Assembly (NCBI GenBank): GCA_964557295.1
Contig: CAZKZP010000015.1
Location: forward strand, 1-64,000
Length of the DNA stretch: 64,000 nucleotides
Reading direction: 5' to 3'
DNA from: JBFMHP01 sp964557295
GTDB lineage: Bacteria; Pseudomonadota; Gammaproteobacteria; RBG-16-57-12
The notes under the pieces are model-generated. The model worked only from the letters and a program-made list of their open reading frames with translations. It searched no databases and was not told where the DNA came from. Shown here piece after piece: positions 56,898-64,000 of this stretch; within the stretch, counting starts at the first letter, position 1, and every line of letters begins with the position of its first letter. A program made the position numbers and the translations under genes.

Positions 56898-57767
56898 TTA
56901 TGGCGCCGGGACAGGAGCCTGGCCAGCGGGCTTGTTCAGATCCAGAATCCGCCGCGCCGAATCATCAGCCAGCACGACGATGGCCACGCGCCGGTTTTGC
57001 ATGCGGCCGTCCAGTGTCGCATTGTCGGCGATCGGCCGATGCTCGCCGAAGCCGATCGCCGCCATGCGCGATGGATTGACGCCGTTATTCATGAACAGGT
57101 GCACCACGTTCGCCGCGCGCGCGGCCGACAGTTCCCAGTTGGAGGGATACACAGCATTGGCAATCGGCACATTGTCGGTGAACCCTTCGACTTGAATCGA
57201 GTGGTTGAATTTATTGAGCACGCCCGAGAGCTTCTCCAGCACCGGCATCGCCGTCGGCTGCAACAGCGCGGAACCGCTGTCGAACAGGATCTGGCTCTTG
57301 ATGTCGATCTCCACCCACAACTCGTCACTGCTGATCTTGATATCGCCCGCGGCGATGAGATCCTGCATCGCCCCCTGCACCTCGGTGACCACCTGCGCCA
57401 TGACATTCTTGCTGGCCAGATCCTGGAGCTTGTTCAAGGATGTCGGACGCTCCCGCATGTCTTCGGCAGCGTAGGTAATACCGGGACCGATGGGATTGAT
57501 CTTTTCCACCACACTGAGATCTTCGATGACCGTGGCATAGGTCGGGGTCTCGAGCCGGATGGGCTCGATGCTCTTCGGCGGTCCGTGGAAGGCATCGACG
57601 ATGGAATCGGTCAAGACGCGGTACTTGCCCTCATTGATCGACGAGATGGCGTACATGACCACGAAAAATGCGAACAGCAAGGTGATGAAATCCGCGTAGG
57701 ACACCAGCCAGCGGTCGGGATTTTCCTCCAGCTCCGGTTGCCGTCTCCGCACACGCCTTCTCGCCAT
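56898..57767 (-). CDS. motD: Flagellar motor stator protein MotD
   Basis: The 289-residue protein has one transmembrane helix (about 25-46) carrying the proton-binding Asp26 in SYADFITLLFAFFV. A plug/linker follows, then a C-terminal OmpA/MotB peptidoglycan-binding domain (VEGFTDNVPIANAVYPSNW, then WELSAARAANVVHLF). It anchors the MotC/D stator around the rotor. It is the next gene after motC with an 8-bp gap. Confidence 0.94.
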   Translation of the reverse strand: MARRRVRRRQPELEENPDRWLVSYADFITLLFAFFVVMYAISSINEGKYRVLTDSIVDAFHGPPKSIEPIRLETPTYATVIEDLSVVEKINPIGPGITYAAEDMRERPTSLNKLQDLASKNVMAQVVTEVQGAMQDLIAAGDIKISSDELWVEIDIKSQILFDSGSALLQPTAMPVLEKLSGVLNKFNHSIQVEGFTDNVPIANAVYPSNWELSAARAANVVHLFMNNGVNPSRMAAIGFGEHRPIADNATLDGRMQNRRVAIVVLADDSARRILDLNKPAGQAPVPAP

Positions 57768-57775
57768 CCCTCACC

Positions 57776-58525
57776 TCAGAGCTGCTGATAGGTACGCAGT
57801 TTCATTTCGATATACCGCGGGTTTTCACCCTCGGCGATGGAGACCAGTCCTTCCACGATCATTTCATGAAAGCGGGCATGCGCCTGCGCCCGGCTGCGCA
57901 ATTTTTGCGCGATAGGCAGAAACACCAGATTGGCCAAGCCCACTCCGTAGATGGTCGCCACGAACGCCGTCGCAACGCCGATGCCGAGCTTGGCCGGATC
58001 GCTCAGGTTGTACATCACATGAATGAGGCCGATGACGGCGCCGATTATGCCGATGGTCGGCGAATATCCGCCCATGGCCTGGAAGACCTTTGCCGCTTCC
58101 AGCTCCGCGTTTTCCCGCATCTGGATCTCAAGTTCCATGACGTCGCGGATGATATCGGGCTCATTGCCATCGACCAGCAAGGTCAGACCCTTCGAGGTGA
58201 ACGGATCCCGTTCGATGTCGAGCATGCCTTCCAAGCCGAGCAGTCCCTCCTTGCGCACAATCTGGCTCCAGTTGAGGATCTTTTTCACCACCAACTCATC
58301 ATGGAGATCCTGTCGGCCGAAAACGATTTTCAGGCTGCCCAGCGCGCGAGTGAATACCGGAAAGGGAGATTGCAGGATGGTGGCGCCCAAGGTGCCGCCC
58401 AGCACGATCAAGACGGCGGGACCATTGATGAGTGCTGAAAGCGAGCCGCCTTCAAGAAACTGTCCCCCGATGATTGCTGAAATGCCGACCAGCAAGCCGA
58501 GCAGTGCGATATAATCCAAGTTCAA
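57776..58525 (-). CDS. motC: Flagellar motor stator protein MotC
   Basis: The 249-residue MotA/TolQ/ExbB-type protein has four membrane helices. GGTLGATILQSPFP lies near residue 42, and TIGIIGAVIGLIHVM plus GIGVATAFVATIYGVGLANL lie in the two channel helices. The start appears to be TTG 58525, which overlaps the cheB stop (TTGA). No suitable ATG precedes the first helix. With MotD it forms a proton-driven stator, the second stator set of Pseudomonas-type flagella. Confidence 0.92.
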   Translation of the reverse strand: MNLDYIALLGLLVGISAIIGGQFLEGGSLSALINGPAVLIVLGGTLGATILQSPFPVFTRALGSLKIVFGRQDLHDELVVKKILNWSQIVRKEGLLGLEGMLDIERDPFTSKGLTLLVDGNEPDIIRDVMELEIQMRENAELEAAKVFQAMGGYSPTIGIIGAVIGLIHVMYNLSDPAKLGIGVATAFVATIYGVGLANLVFLPIAQKLRSRAQAHARFHEMIVEGLVSIAEGENPRYIEMKLRTYQQL

Positions 58526-59667
58526 ACTCCGTTAGCCAACGCAGGACCGATCTCGGCAAGCGCCATGATTTTATCGGTCAAACCTGCCTCGGCAACTGCA
58601 AACGGCATGCCATATACAACAGAGCTTTCTTCGTCCTGGGCCCAGATGCGCGCCCCGGTTTTTTTCATCTGGCGGGCGCCTTCACGCCCATCCGCTCCCA
58701 TTCCGGTGAGGATGATGCCGAGCGCCTGTCCGGGCGCCGACGTGGCCACCGAGGCGAAGGTCAGATCCACCGAAGGCTTGTAGTTGAGACCGGGATCACC
58801 GACCTCGACCTTGAGCACCAAGCGACCGGCGCGCTGCTGTAGCAGCATCTGCTTCCCGCCGGGGGCCAGATAAGCGTGGCCCGGCTGCAACGCATCTCCA
58901 TCCTCCGCCTCCTTGACCGAAATCGCGCAGATCTGATTCAGACGTTGCGCGAACGCCGTCGTGAATGTGCCAGGCATGTGCTGTACCAGGATGATCGGCA
59001 GCGGGAAAGTGGCTGGCAGCGACGACAGCACCGCTTGTAACGCCACCGGCCCGCCGGTGGAGGTGCCGATGGCGATCAGTTTCAGATTCTGCAACTCGGC
59101 ACGGGGTCTGGACGCAGGTGTCGCGATGGGCGCGACGACGGGCGTCCTGGGGGAAGTCGCTTCCTTGTTAATCGCGGTTCGAGCTGCTGCTGCCGCAGGC
59201 CTGGGAATCGGGCTGGATTTCATCGCATCAGTTGCGGGCGGCCGGAGGGGACGCGTGCGCTGCAAGTATCCCTTGCCGGCGATTTCACGCACTCGCATGC
59301 GCAGCAACACCTTCGCTTCTTCGCGATCCTGCGAGATGTCTTCAAACCGCTTGGGGATGAAATCCAGGGCGCCGGCATCCAGGGCATCGAGGGTTGCCTT
59401 GGCCCCATCCGTGGTCAAGGATGAAAACATGAGTATCGGAGTGGGACAGCGCTGCATGATGTGCTTGACGGCGGTGATGCCATCCATCACCGGCATCTCC
59501 ACATCCATGGTCACCACATCGGGTTTGAGCTCTTCGACCTTGCGGACCGCCTCAGCGCCGTTCTCGGCGAAATCGATCACCTTGAGACCGGCATCAGCTT
59601 CCAGAATGTCTGCAATGCGTCTGCGGAAAAACCGCGAATCATCGACAACCAAGACGCGTATGGTCAT
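58522..59667 (-). CDS. cheB: Chemotaxis response regulator protein-glutamate methylesterase
   Basis: The 381-residue protein has a receiver at 1-120 (Asp55 in VVTMDVEMPVMDG), a Pro/Ala-rich linker, and the methylesterase domain with the Ser nucleophile in IAIGTSTGGP, His in VQHMPGTF and the Asp near GMGADG. It removes methyl groups from receptor glutamates and deamidates glutamines when phosphorylated by CheA. It lies 14 bp after cheA and overlaps motC. No CheR is in the window. Confidence 0.96.
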   Translation of the reverse strand: MTIRVLVVDDSRFFRRRIADILEADAGLKVIDFAENGAEAVRKVEELKPDVVTMDVEMPVMDGITAVKHIMQRCPTPILMFSSLTTDGAKATLDALDAGALDFIPKRFEDISQDREEAKVLLRMRVREIAGKGYLQRTRPLRPPATDAMKSSPIPRPAAAAARTAINKEATSPRTPVVAPIATPASRPRAELQNLKLIAIGTSTGGPVALQAVLSSLPATFPLPIILVQHMPGTFTTAFAQRLNQICAISVKEAEDGDALQPGHAYLAPGGKQMLLQQRAGRLVLKVEVGDPGLNYKPSVDLTFASVATSAPGQALGIILTGMGADGREGARQMKKTGARIWAQDEESSVVYGMPFAVAEAGLTDKIMALAEIGPALANGV

Positions 59668-59681
59668 TTATTCCTCACCCG

Positions 59682-61778
59682 CTACGCATAGGTCTTCATC
59701 AAACTCGGCACATCGAGAATGAGTGCGATTTGTCCATCGCCGCGGATGGTTGCCCCGGCCAGACCGCCGGTGCCCAACAGCATGTTACCCAAGGGCTTGA
59801 TGACCACTTCTTCTTGCCCGATGAGCTGATCGACGACGAACCCGACCTTCTGCGAACCGACGTTCACGACGACCACATGCCCCTCGTCGTACTTCTTGTT
59901 GCCATGATCCTTGGTCAGCCACTCCGAGAGATAGAACAGCGGCAGGGCCTTGCCACGCACCATGACCACGCGGCGGCCATCAAGGATATTGGTCTTGGTC
60001 AGATCGAGATGGAAGATTTCGCTGACATTCACCAGCGGCAAGGCGAAGATCTGTTTCGAGAGCATCACCATCAAGGTCGGCATGATGGCGAGCGTCAACG
60101 GCACCTTGATTCCCAGGGTAGTGCCGACCCCTTTCTGCGACTGGATCTGGATCGTGCCGTTGAGCTGCACGATGCGCGTCTTCACCACATCCATGCCCAC
60201 GCCGCGCCCGGAGATATCGGAGATCTCGCTCTTGGTCGAGAACCCGGGCATGAAGATCAACTGAAATGCTTCCTGGTCATCGAGCCGCGAAGCGGCGTCG
60301 GCATCCATGATGCCCTTCTCCACCGCCTTGGCGCGCAGGACATCCGGGTCCATACCGCCGCCGTCATCCGAGATGCTGAGCAGGATATGGTCTCCCTCCT
60401 GCTCGGCGGACAACACCACCGTGCCGGCGCGTGGCTTGCCCGCCTTTTCACGCACCTCGGGTTTCTCGACGCCGTGATCCACGGCATTGCGCACCAGATG
60501 CACCAGCGGATCGGCCAAGGCCTCCACCAGATTCTTGTCGAGATCGGTCTCCTCGCCATGGAGTACCAGCTCGACTTCCTTGTTCAAGCTGCGCGCCAGA
60601 TCGCGCACCACGCGCGGGAAGCGACCGAAGACCTTCTTGATGGGCTGCATCCGCGTCTTCATCACCGCCGATTGCAGATCGGAGGTGACCACATCGAGGT
60701 TGGCCACGGCCTTGTTCGTTTCTTCATCGTTCTGCACCGCTTCGAGGGTGGCGAGCCGATTGCGCACCAACACCAATTCGCCGACCAGATTCATGATCTC
60801 ATCGAGCCGCTTGGTGTCCACACGCACCGTCGTTTCGGCCTGGGCGGCAGCCTCTTTCGGAGCAAGTTTTTTCTCTTTGGATGCGCTTGCGCCGTCTTCA
60901 TCCTCGCTGGCGGCTTTTCCGCGCGCCGCCGTGGCGGCCGGCGCTTTTCCGGCAGGCGCGCTACTGTGTTTGCCCTTGCCATGGAGATCATCCAACAGCG
61001 ACTCGAATTCATCCTCGGTGATTTCATCCGACGCTGCGGCTTGCGGCGCCGGTGCGGGGACTTGTGCCTTTTTTGGTTCGGCGGCCATTAGCGCAGGGGC
61101 CGGCTTGCCGTGGATTTTGTCCAGTAAATTTTCAAATTCGTCTTCGGTGATTTCATCCGATGCAACGGCGGTCGCCTTGGATGAGCCGGCCTCTGCCTTC
61201 GCCGCACCGCTGGATTCCTGAATCGCATCCAGCAGCCGCTCGAATTCGTCGTCGGTGATATCATCACCAACAGCAGCGGGCGTCTCCGCTTCGAAGAGTG
61301 GTTCATCGGCGCTAGTCACGGCCTTGGCGGCAGGCGCGGGAGACGGCGCCGGGGCAGGAGGTGTTTTGCTCGGCTTGCTGCCGATGGCCTTTCCTTCTTT
61401 CAGGGCCTGCAACTGCGCCAACAGATCGGCGGGGGCGGACTGAGGCTCATTGCCGCCGCGCATGCTGTTGAACATATCATTGAGCACATCCAGCACCCGC
61501 AGCATCACATCCATCAGCGCGGAATCAACCGTTCTCTCGCCGTTGCGCAGCATGTTGAACAGGTCTTCCGCGCTGTGGCAAAGTTCAACCAGTGATGTCA
61601 GGTTCAAGAAACTCGCCCCGCCTTTGATGGTGTGAAACCCACGAAACACGGCATTGAGCAGATCCTTGTCTCCGGTGCTGTGTTCAAGTTCCACCAACTG
61701 CTCGGACAACTGCTCCAGTATCTCGCTGGCCTCGATCAGAAAGTCCTGGAAAATTTCGTCATTTGGATCAAATGCCAT
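59682..61778 (-). CDS. cheA: Chemotaxis histidine kinase CheA
   Basis: The 698-residue protein has a phosphotransfer (Hpt) domain at 1-110 with His49 (RGFHTIKGGASF), a long Ala/Pro/acidic linker, then dimerisation (TVRVDTKRLDEIMNLVGEL), kinase (ADPLVHLVRNAVDHGVE, DDGGGMDP, SGRGVGMDVV) and CheW-like domains. Where other CheA proteins have a P2 CheY-binding domain, this one shows three copies of an acidic motif (DEFERLLD, DEFENLLD, DEFESLLD) spaced by about 35-50 residues. It phosphorylates CheY and CheB. It starts 10 bp after cheZ. Confidence 0.97.
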   Translation of the reverse strand: MAFDPNDEIFQDFLIEASEILEQLSEQLVELEHSTGDKDLLNAVFRGFHTIKGGASFLNLTSLVELCHSAEDLFNMLRNGERTVDSALMDVMLRVLDVLNDMFNSMRGGNEPQSAPADLLAQLQALKEGKAIGSKPSKTPPAPAPSPAPAAKAVTSADEPLFEAETPAAVGDDITDDEFERLLDAIQESSGAAKAEAGSSKATAVASDEITEDEFENLLDKIHGKPAPALMAAEPKKAQVPAPAPQAAASDEITEDEFESLLDDLHGKGKHSSAPAGKAPAATAARGKAASEDEDGASASKEKKLAPKEAAAQAETTVRVDTKRLDEIMNLVGELVLVRNRLATLEAVQNDEETNKAVANLDVVTSDLQSAVMKTRMQPIKKVFGRFPRVVRDLARSLNKEVELVLHGEETDLDKNLVEALADPLVHLVRNAVDHGVEKPEVREKAGKPRAGTVVLSAEQEGDHILLSISDDGGGMDPDVLRAKAVEKGIMDADAASRLDDQEAFQLIFMPGFSTKSEISDISGRGVGMDVVKTRIVQLNGTIQIQSQKGVGTTLGIKVPLTLAIMPTLMVMLSKQIFALPLVNVSEIFHLDLTKTNILDGRRVVMVRGKALPLFYLSEWLTKDHGNKKYDEGHVVVVNVGSQKVGFVVDQLIGQEEVVIKPLGNMLLGTGGLAGATIRGDGQIALILDVPSLMKTYA

Positions 61779-61788
61779 TGCCGAATCC

Positions 61789-62520
61789 TCAGAATCCTAA
61801 GCTGGAAAGCAGTTCGTCGACCTCATCTTGCCCGTGGACCGCGCCCGCCGTCGCCAGATTCGGCACCTGAGGCCCTGCCAACTCTTCTTTGTTCTCTTGC
61901 CTCTGGGTCGTTGCACTGATTCCAGCGACACGGATCAGATTCACCAGATGGTTCTCGACATCTTCGACCATCTTGATGACCTTGTTGATGATCTGTCCGG
62001 TCAGATCCTGAAATTCCTGCGCCATCAAGATCTCGTTGATGTGCGACTTGAGCTGGCCCAATTGCGCTTCGCTGTCCTGAAAATACTTCTGCAAGGTTTT
62101 GTTGACCACGCGAAATTCGCCAACCGACATCTCGCGCTTGGCGAACCGCTGCCATTGCACACTGAGCCCGGTCGAGTCGGCATAAAGCGATTCGCAGATC
62201 GGCATGGCCGCCTCGATCGCGGTCAATGTGCGATTGGCCGCCTGATTCGTCATGGAGATGACATAGTTGAGCCGCTCCTTGGCGTCTGGCATGTCCTGAT
62301 GCGCGAATTCTGACAAACGCTGGTCATAATCGAATTCCGTGATGGCGTTATGCAGTTCCCGGGTCAGTTTTCCGATCTGTTGGAACAGCTCGGTTTCACG
62401 GATGCGCGCCAGCTCGTCGATCAGGCCGGTAGCTCCTTCGGTATTGCCTTCCTCGATATGCTTGACCAGATCCTTGGCAAGGCTGAGGAGCTCTGCGTTA
62501 ATCCCGATTTCACGCGCCAT
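61789..62520 (-). CDS. cheZ: Chemotaxis protein phosphatase CheZ
   Basis: The 243-residue helical protein has the catalytic block MAQEFQDLTGQIINKVI, which gives Asp172 and Gln176 as the counterparts of E. coli Asp143 and Gln147. The C-terminal CheY-binding tail QDEVDELLSSLGF is intact. It dephosphorylates CheY-P, ending the tumbling or reversal signal. It lies between cheY (18 bp) and cheA (10 bp). Confidence 0.95.
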   Translation of the reverse strand: MAREIGINAELLSLAKDLVKHIEEGNTEGATGLIDELARIRETELFQQIGKLTRELHNAITEFDYDQRLSEFAHQDMPDAKERLNYVISMTNQAANRTLTAIEAAMPICESLYADSTGLSVQWQRFAKREMSVGEFRVVNKTLQKYFQDSEAQLGQLKSHINEILMAQEFQDLTGQIINKVIKMVEDVENHLVNLIRVAGISATTQRQENKEELAGPQVPNLATAGAVHGQDEVDELLSSLGF

Positions 62521-62538
62521 AATTTTTCCTGTGGATTC

Positions 62539-62940
62539 TTATTTTTGTTGGGCGTCGATGCGTTCGAATATCTTGTCCAGCTTTTCCTTAAGCGTCGCGG
62601 CGGTAAAGGGTTTGATGATGTAACCGTTGACGCCTGCCTCTGCGGCCTCCACGATCTGCTCACGTTTGGCCTCGGCCGTCACCATCAGCACGGGCAAGGA
62701 CGCCAGCTGCGGATCATTCCTGACTGCGCGCAACAAATCGATTCCGGTCATTCCGGGCATATTCCAGTCGGTGACCAGGAAATCAAATCCGCCTTTCTGC
62801 AGCATCGGCAATGCGGTGTTGCCGTCATCGGCTTCGGCTGTATTGTTGAATCCCAGATCTCGGAGGAGATTCTTGATAATGCGGCGCATTGTGGAGAAAT
62901 CATCCACGATGAGGATTTTCATGTTGGGATTGGCAGGCAT
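62539..62940 (-). CDS. cheY: Chemotaxis response regulator CheY
   Basis: The 133-residue single receiver domain has acidic residues Asp13/Asp14, phospho-acceptor Asp58 (FLVTDWNMPGMTG) and the Lys of YIIKPFT near residue 110. The AAGGTGAG-type ribosome site precedes the ATG. Phosphorylated CheY binds the flagellar switch. It is the first gene after the sigma-28-like promoter at 62965-62991, so it heads a FliA-dependent transcript. Confidence 0.97.
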   Translation of the reverse strand: MPANPNMKILIVDDFSTMRRIIKNLLRDLGFNNTAEADDGNTALPMLQKGGFDFLVTDWNMPGMTGIDLLRAVRNDPQLASLPVLMVTAEAKREQIVEAAEAGVNGYIIKPFTAATLKEKLDKIFERIDAQQK

Positions 62941-62964
62941 CTCATCTCACCTTATTTTTCATCT

Positions 62965-62991
62965 ATATCGCAAGAAGGTATCCACACTTTA
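62965..62991 (-). promoter_or_regulatory. Sigma-28 (FliA) promoter upstream of cheY
   Basis: On the minus strand TAAAGTGT is followed after 11 bases by TGCGATAT. The FliA consensus is TAAAGTTT-N11-GCCGATAA, so 7 of 8 bases match at -35 and 5 of 8 at -10, with exact spacing. It lies about 25 bp upstream of the cheY start, in the fliA-cheY gap where such a promoter is expected. Confidence 0.65.
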
Positions 62992-63033
62992 GTAAAAGAT
63001 GGATACTTGCCCTAATTTTATGGATTGGTGGTG

Positions 63034-63774
63034 TTAGGGTTTGGTCCAGGGCGTCAGGCGCGCCTGAAGGCGTATTACCGCCTGGCTGTGAATTTGACTG
63101 ACGCGCGACTCGCTTACTCCTATTATCGCCCCGATCTCGCGCAAATTTAGCTCTTCGTCGTAATAAAGCCCCATGACCAGGCGTTCGCGCTCGGGCAGGC
63201 TGGAGATCGCCTCCAAGAGATGTTCCTTGAAGCCGTCGGATTGGAGACCGTCGAAGGGGCCGGAGCGGTCGTCGGCGTAGGTTTCAGACAACGAGGTGCC
63301 ATCAAGCCCGATCTCGTCAAAGCTGAACACCCGCTGGCCGCCGGTTTCTTTGAGCAGCTTGTGATATTCCTCGGTGGTCACTCCGAGCGCCTCGGCGATT
63401 TCGTTGTCGCGCGCATCGCGACCGGTACGGTTTTCGATCTCCCGAATCACCTCGGCCAGCATGCGCGACTTCTTGTGCACCGAGCGCGGCACCCAGTCGT
63501 TTTTGCGGATCTCATCGAGCATGGCCCCGCGCACGCGGATACCGGCGTAGGTCTCGAAGCTCGCGCCCTGAGTTTCGTCGTAATTGCGCGCCGCCTCCAG
63601 CAACCCGATCATGCCGGACTGAATCAGGTCGTCGGCTTGTACGGTGGGCGGCAAGCGCCCCATCAGGTGATACGCGATCCTCTTCACGAGAGGCGCGTAT
63701 TTCTTGACCATATCTTCCGGTCTTTCTTTCTGTGTTTTTTTCTGGGTCGCCTTATATTTCGCCACGCCACTCAT
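63034..63774 (-). CDS. fliA: RNA polymerase sigma factor FliA (sigma-28)
   Basis: The 246-residue protein has sigma region 2 (MGRLPPTVQADDLIQSGMIG, then FETYAGIRVRGAMLDEIRKND), region 3 (VHKKSRMLAEVIREIENRTG) and region 4 with its helix-turn-helix (LNLREIGAIIGVSESRVSQI). It directs late flagellar and chemotaxis promoters, including the candidate before cheY. The ATG overlaps the fleN stop (ATGA), so the two are translationally coupled. Confidence 0.97.
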   Translation of the reverse strand: MSGVAKYKATQKKTQKERPEDMVKKYAPLVKRIAYHLMGRLPPTVQADDLIQSGMIGLLEAARNYDETQGASFETYAGIRVRGAMLDEIRKNDWVPRSVHKKSRMLAEVIREIENRTGRDARDNEIAEALGVTTEEYHKLLKETGGQRVFSFDEIGLDGTSLSETYADDRSGPFDGLQSDGFKEHLLEAISSLPERERLVMGLYYDEELNLREIGAIIGVSESRVSQIHSQAVIRLQARLTPWTKP

Positions 63775-64000
63775 AACACATTTTCCCCACCGCTTTGACT
63801 TGCCTGGATCAATCGCTCTACAAAGAATTCCACATGTCCGCCGGCGCCCGCCGGCATCGGCCAGCTATCGGCCTTCTGCGCCAAACTCTTGAATGCCATC
63901 GCCGCCTTGCTCCTCGGATATACATCGACCACAGAACGTTGTTTTCGAACCGATTTTTTCAAGTAGTCATCGTAAGGTACTGCGCCCATAAAATCCAGCA
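63771..64000 (-). CDS. fleN: MinD-like flagellar number regulator FleN, C-terminal end (runs off the window)
   Basis: Only the last 75 or so residues are present. The block LDFMGAVPYDDYLKKSVRKQ followed by a short helical tail ending SGGENVL is typical of the C-terminus of FleN/FlhG ATPases, which restrict flagellar number and antagonise the master regulator FleQ. Its place before fliA is the standard gammaproteobacterial order. The ATPase motifs are beyond the right edge. Confidence 0.85.
   Translation of the reverse strand, partial: LDFMGAVPYDDYLKKSVRKQRSVVDVYPRSKAAMAFKSLAQKADSWPMPAGAGGHVEFFVERLIQASQSGGENVL

Noticed and set aside
59730..61091. A 453-codon open frame on the plus strand
   Set aside because: It is antisense to cheA. 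The sense strand has all CheA domains, and the antisense has no ribosome site or motif.

Overview
This is chromosomal DNA of moderately high GC from a gammaproteobacterium. The main evidence is the block fleN-fliA-cheY-cheZ-cheA-cheB-motC-motD-parA-cheW-DUF2802, which has the Pseudomonas-type order. Supporting evidence is the periplasmic/cytoplasmic cyclophilin pair followed by lpxH (so an outer membrane with lipid A) and a giant outer-membrane OmpA/beta-barrel protein. I cannot name the genus. A run of 10 N at 21317-21326 marks a scaffold join, so this is a draft assembly or metagenome bin.

Layout. 1-4.2 kb: an alpha-2-macroglobulin-like protein running off the left edge and a NhaD/ArsB-type transporter. 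4.4-10.5 kb: an adenylation/amidation module, made of an acyl-CoA ligase of the exosortase-A-associated type converging on a run of asparagine synthase, acyl carrier protein, divergent NAD-synthase-like PP-loop protein and GNAT protein. 10.8-17 kb: tRNA-Val, uvrB, an aspartate-type aminotransferase, tRNA-Asn, a secreted Sel1-repeat protein and an MFS transporter. 17.0-17.5 kb: a non-coding stretch with a composite palindromic repeat. 17.5-29.4 kb: one giant surface protein (about 3,900 residues or more) with a large thrombospondin-type-3 Ca-binding repeat array, an OmpA domain and a C-terminal barrel, split by the assembly gap. 29.7-30.5 kb: an ArsM-like arsenite methyltransferase.

30.5-43.1 kb is the most unusual region, a dense signalling island. 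A membrane histidine kinase is translationally coupled to a Cys-rich hypothetical on the minus strand. Divergent from it is a tightly packed operon: response regulator, REC-GAF-GAF-kinase, REC-HD-GYP c-di-GMP phosphodiesterase, MglA-like GTPase, soluble kinase, and a response regulator fused to a complete PilB/GspE-type secretion ATPase, followed by a small Cys-motif protein. The gene content suggests a phosphorelay that acts directly on a type IV pilus-like motor and a polarity GTPase, with local c-di-GMP turnover.

43.2-48.3 kb: a three-tRNA operon (Pro, Arg, His), folD, cysS, ppiA, ppiB and lpxH, ending at a 123-bp palindromic element. 48.3-52.4 kb: a lipoprotein, a DUF455 ferritin-like protein and the AmmeMemoRadiSam trio (radical SAM enzyme divergent from proteins B and A). 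52.4-64 kb: a GYF/pentapeptide-repeat membrane protein, fliK, an FlhB-C-terminal-like protein and the chemotaxis/motor operon, with a recognisable sigma-28 promoter in front of cheY. No CRISPR array, prophage, transposase or rRNA gene was seen.
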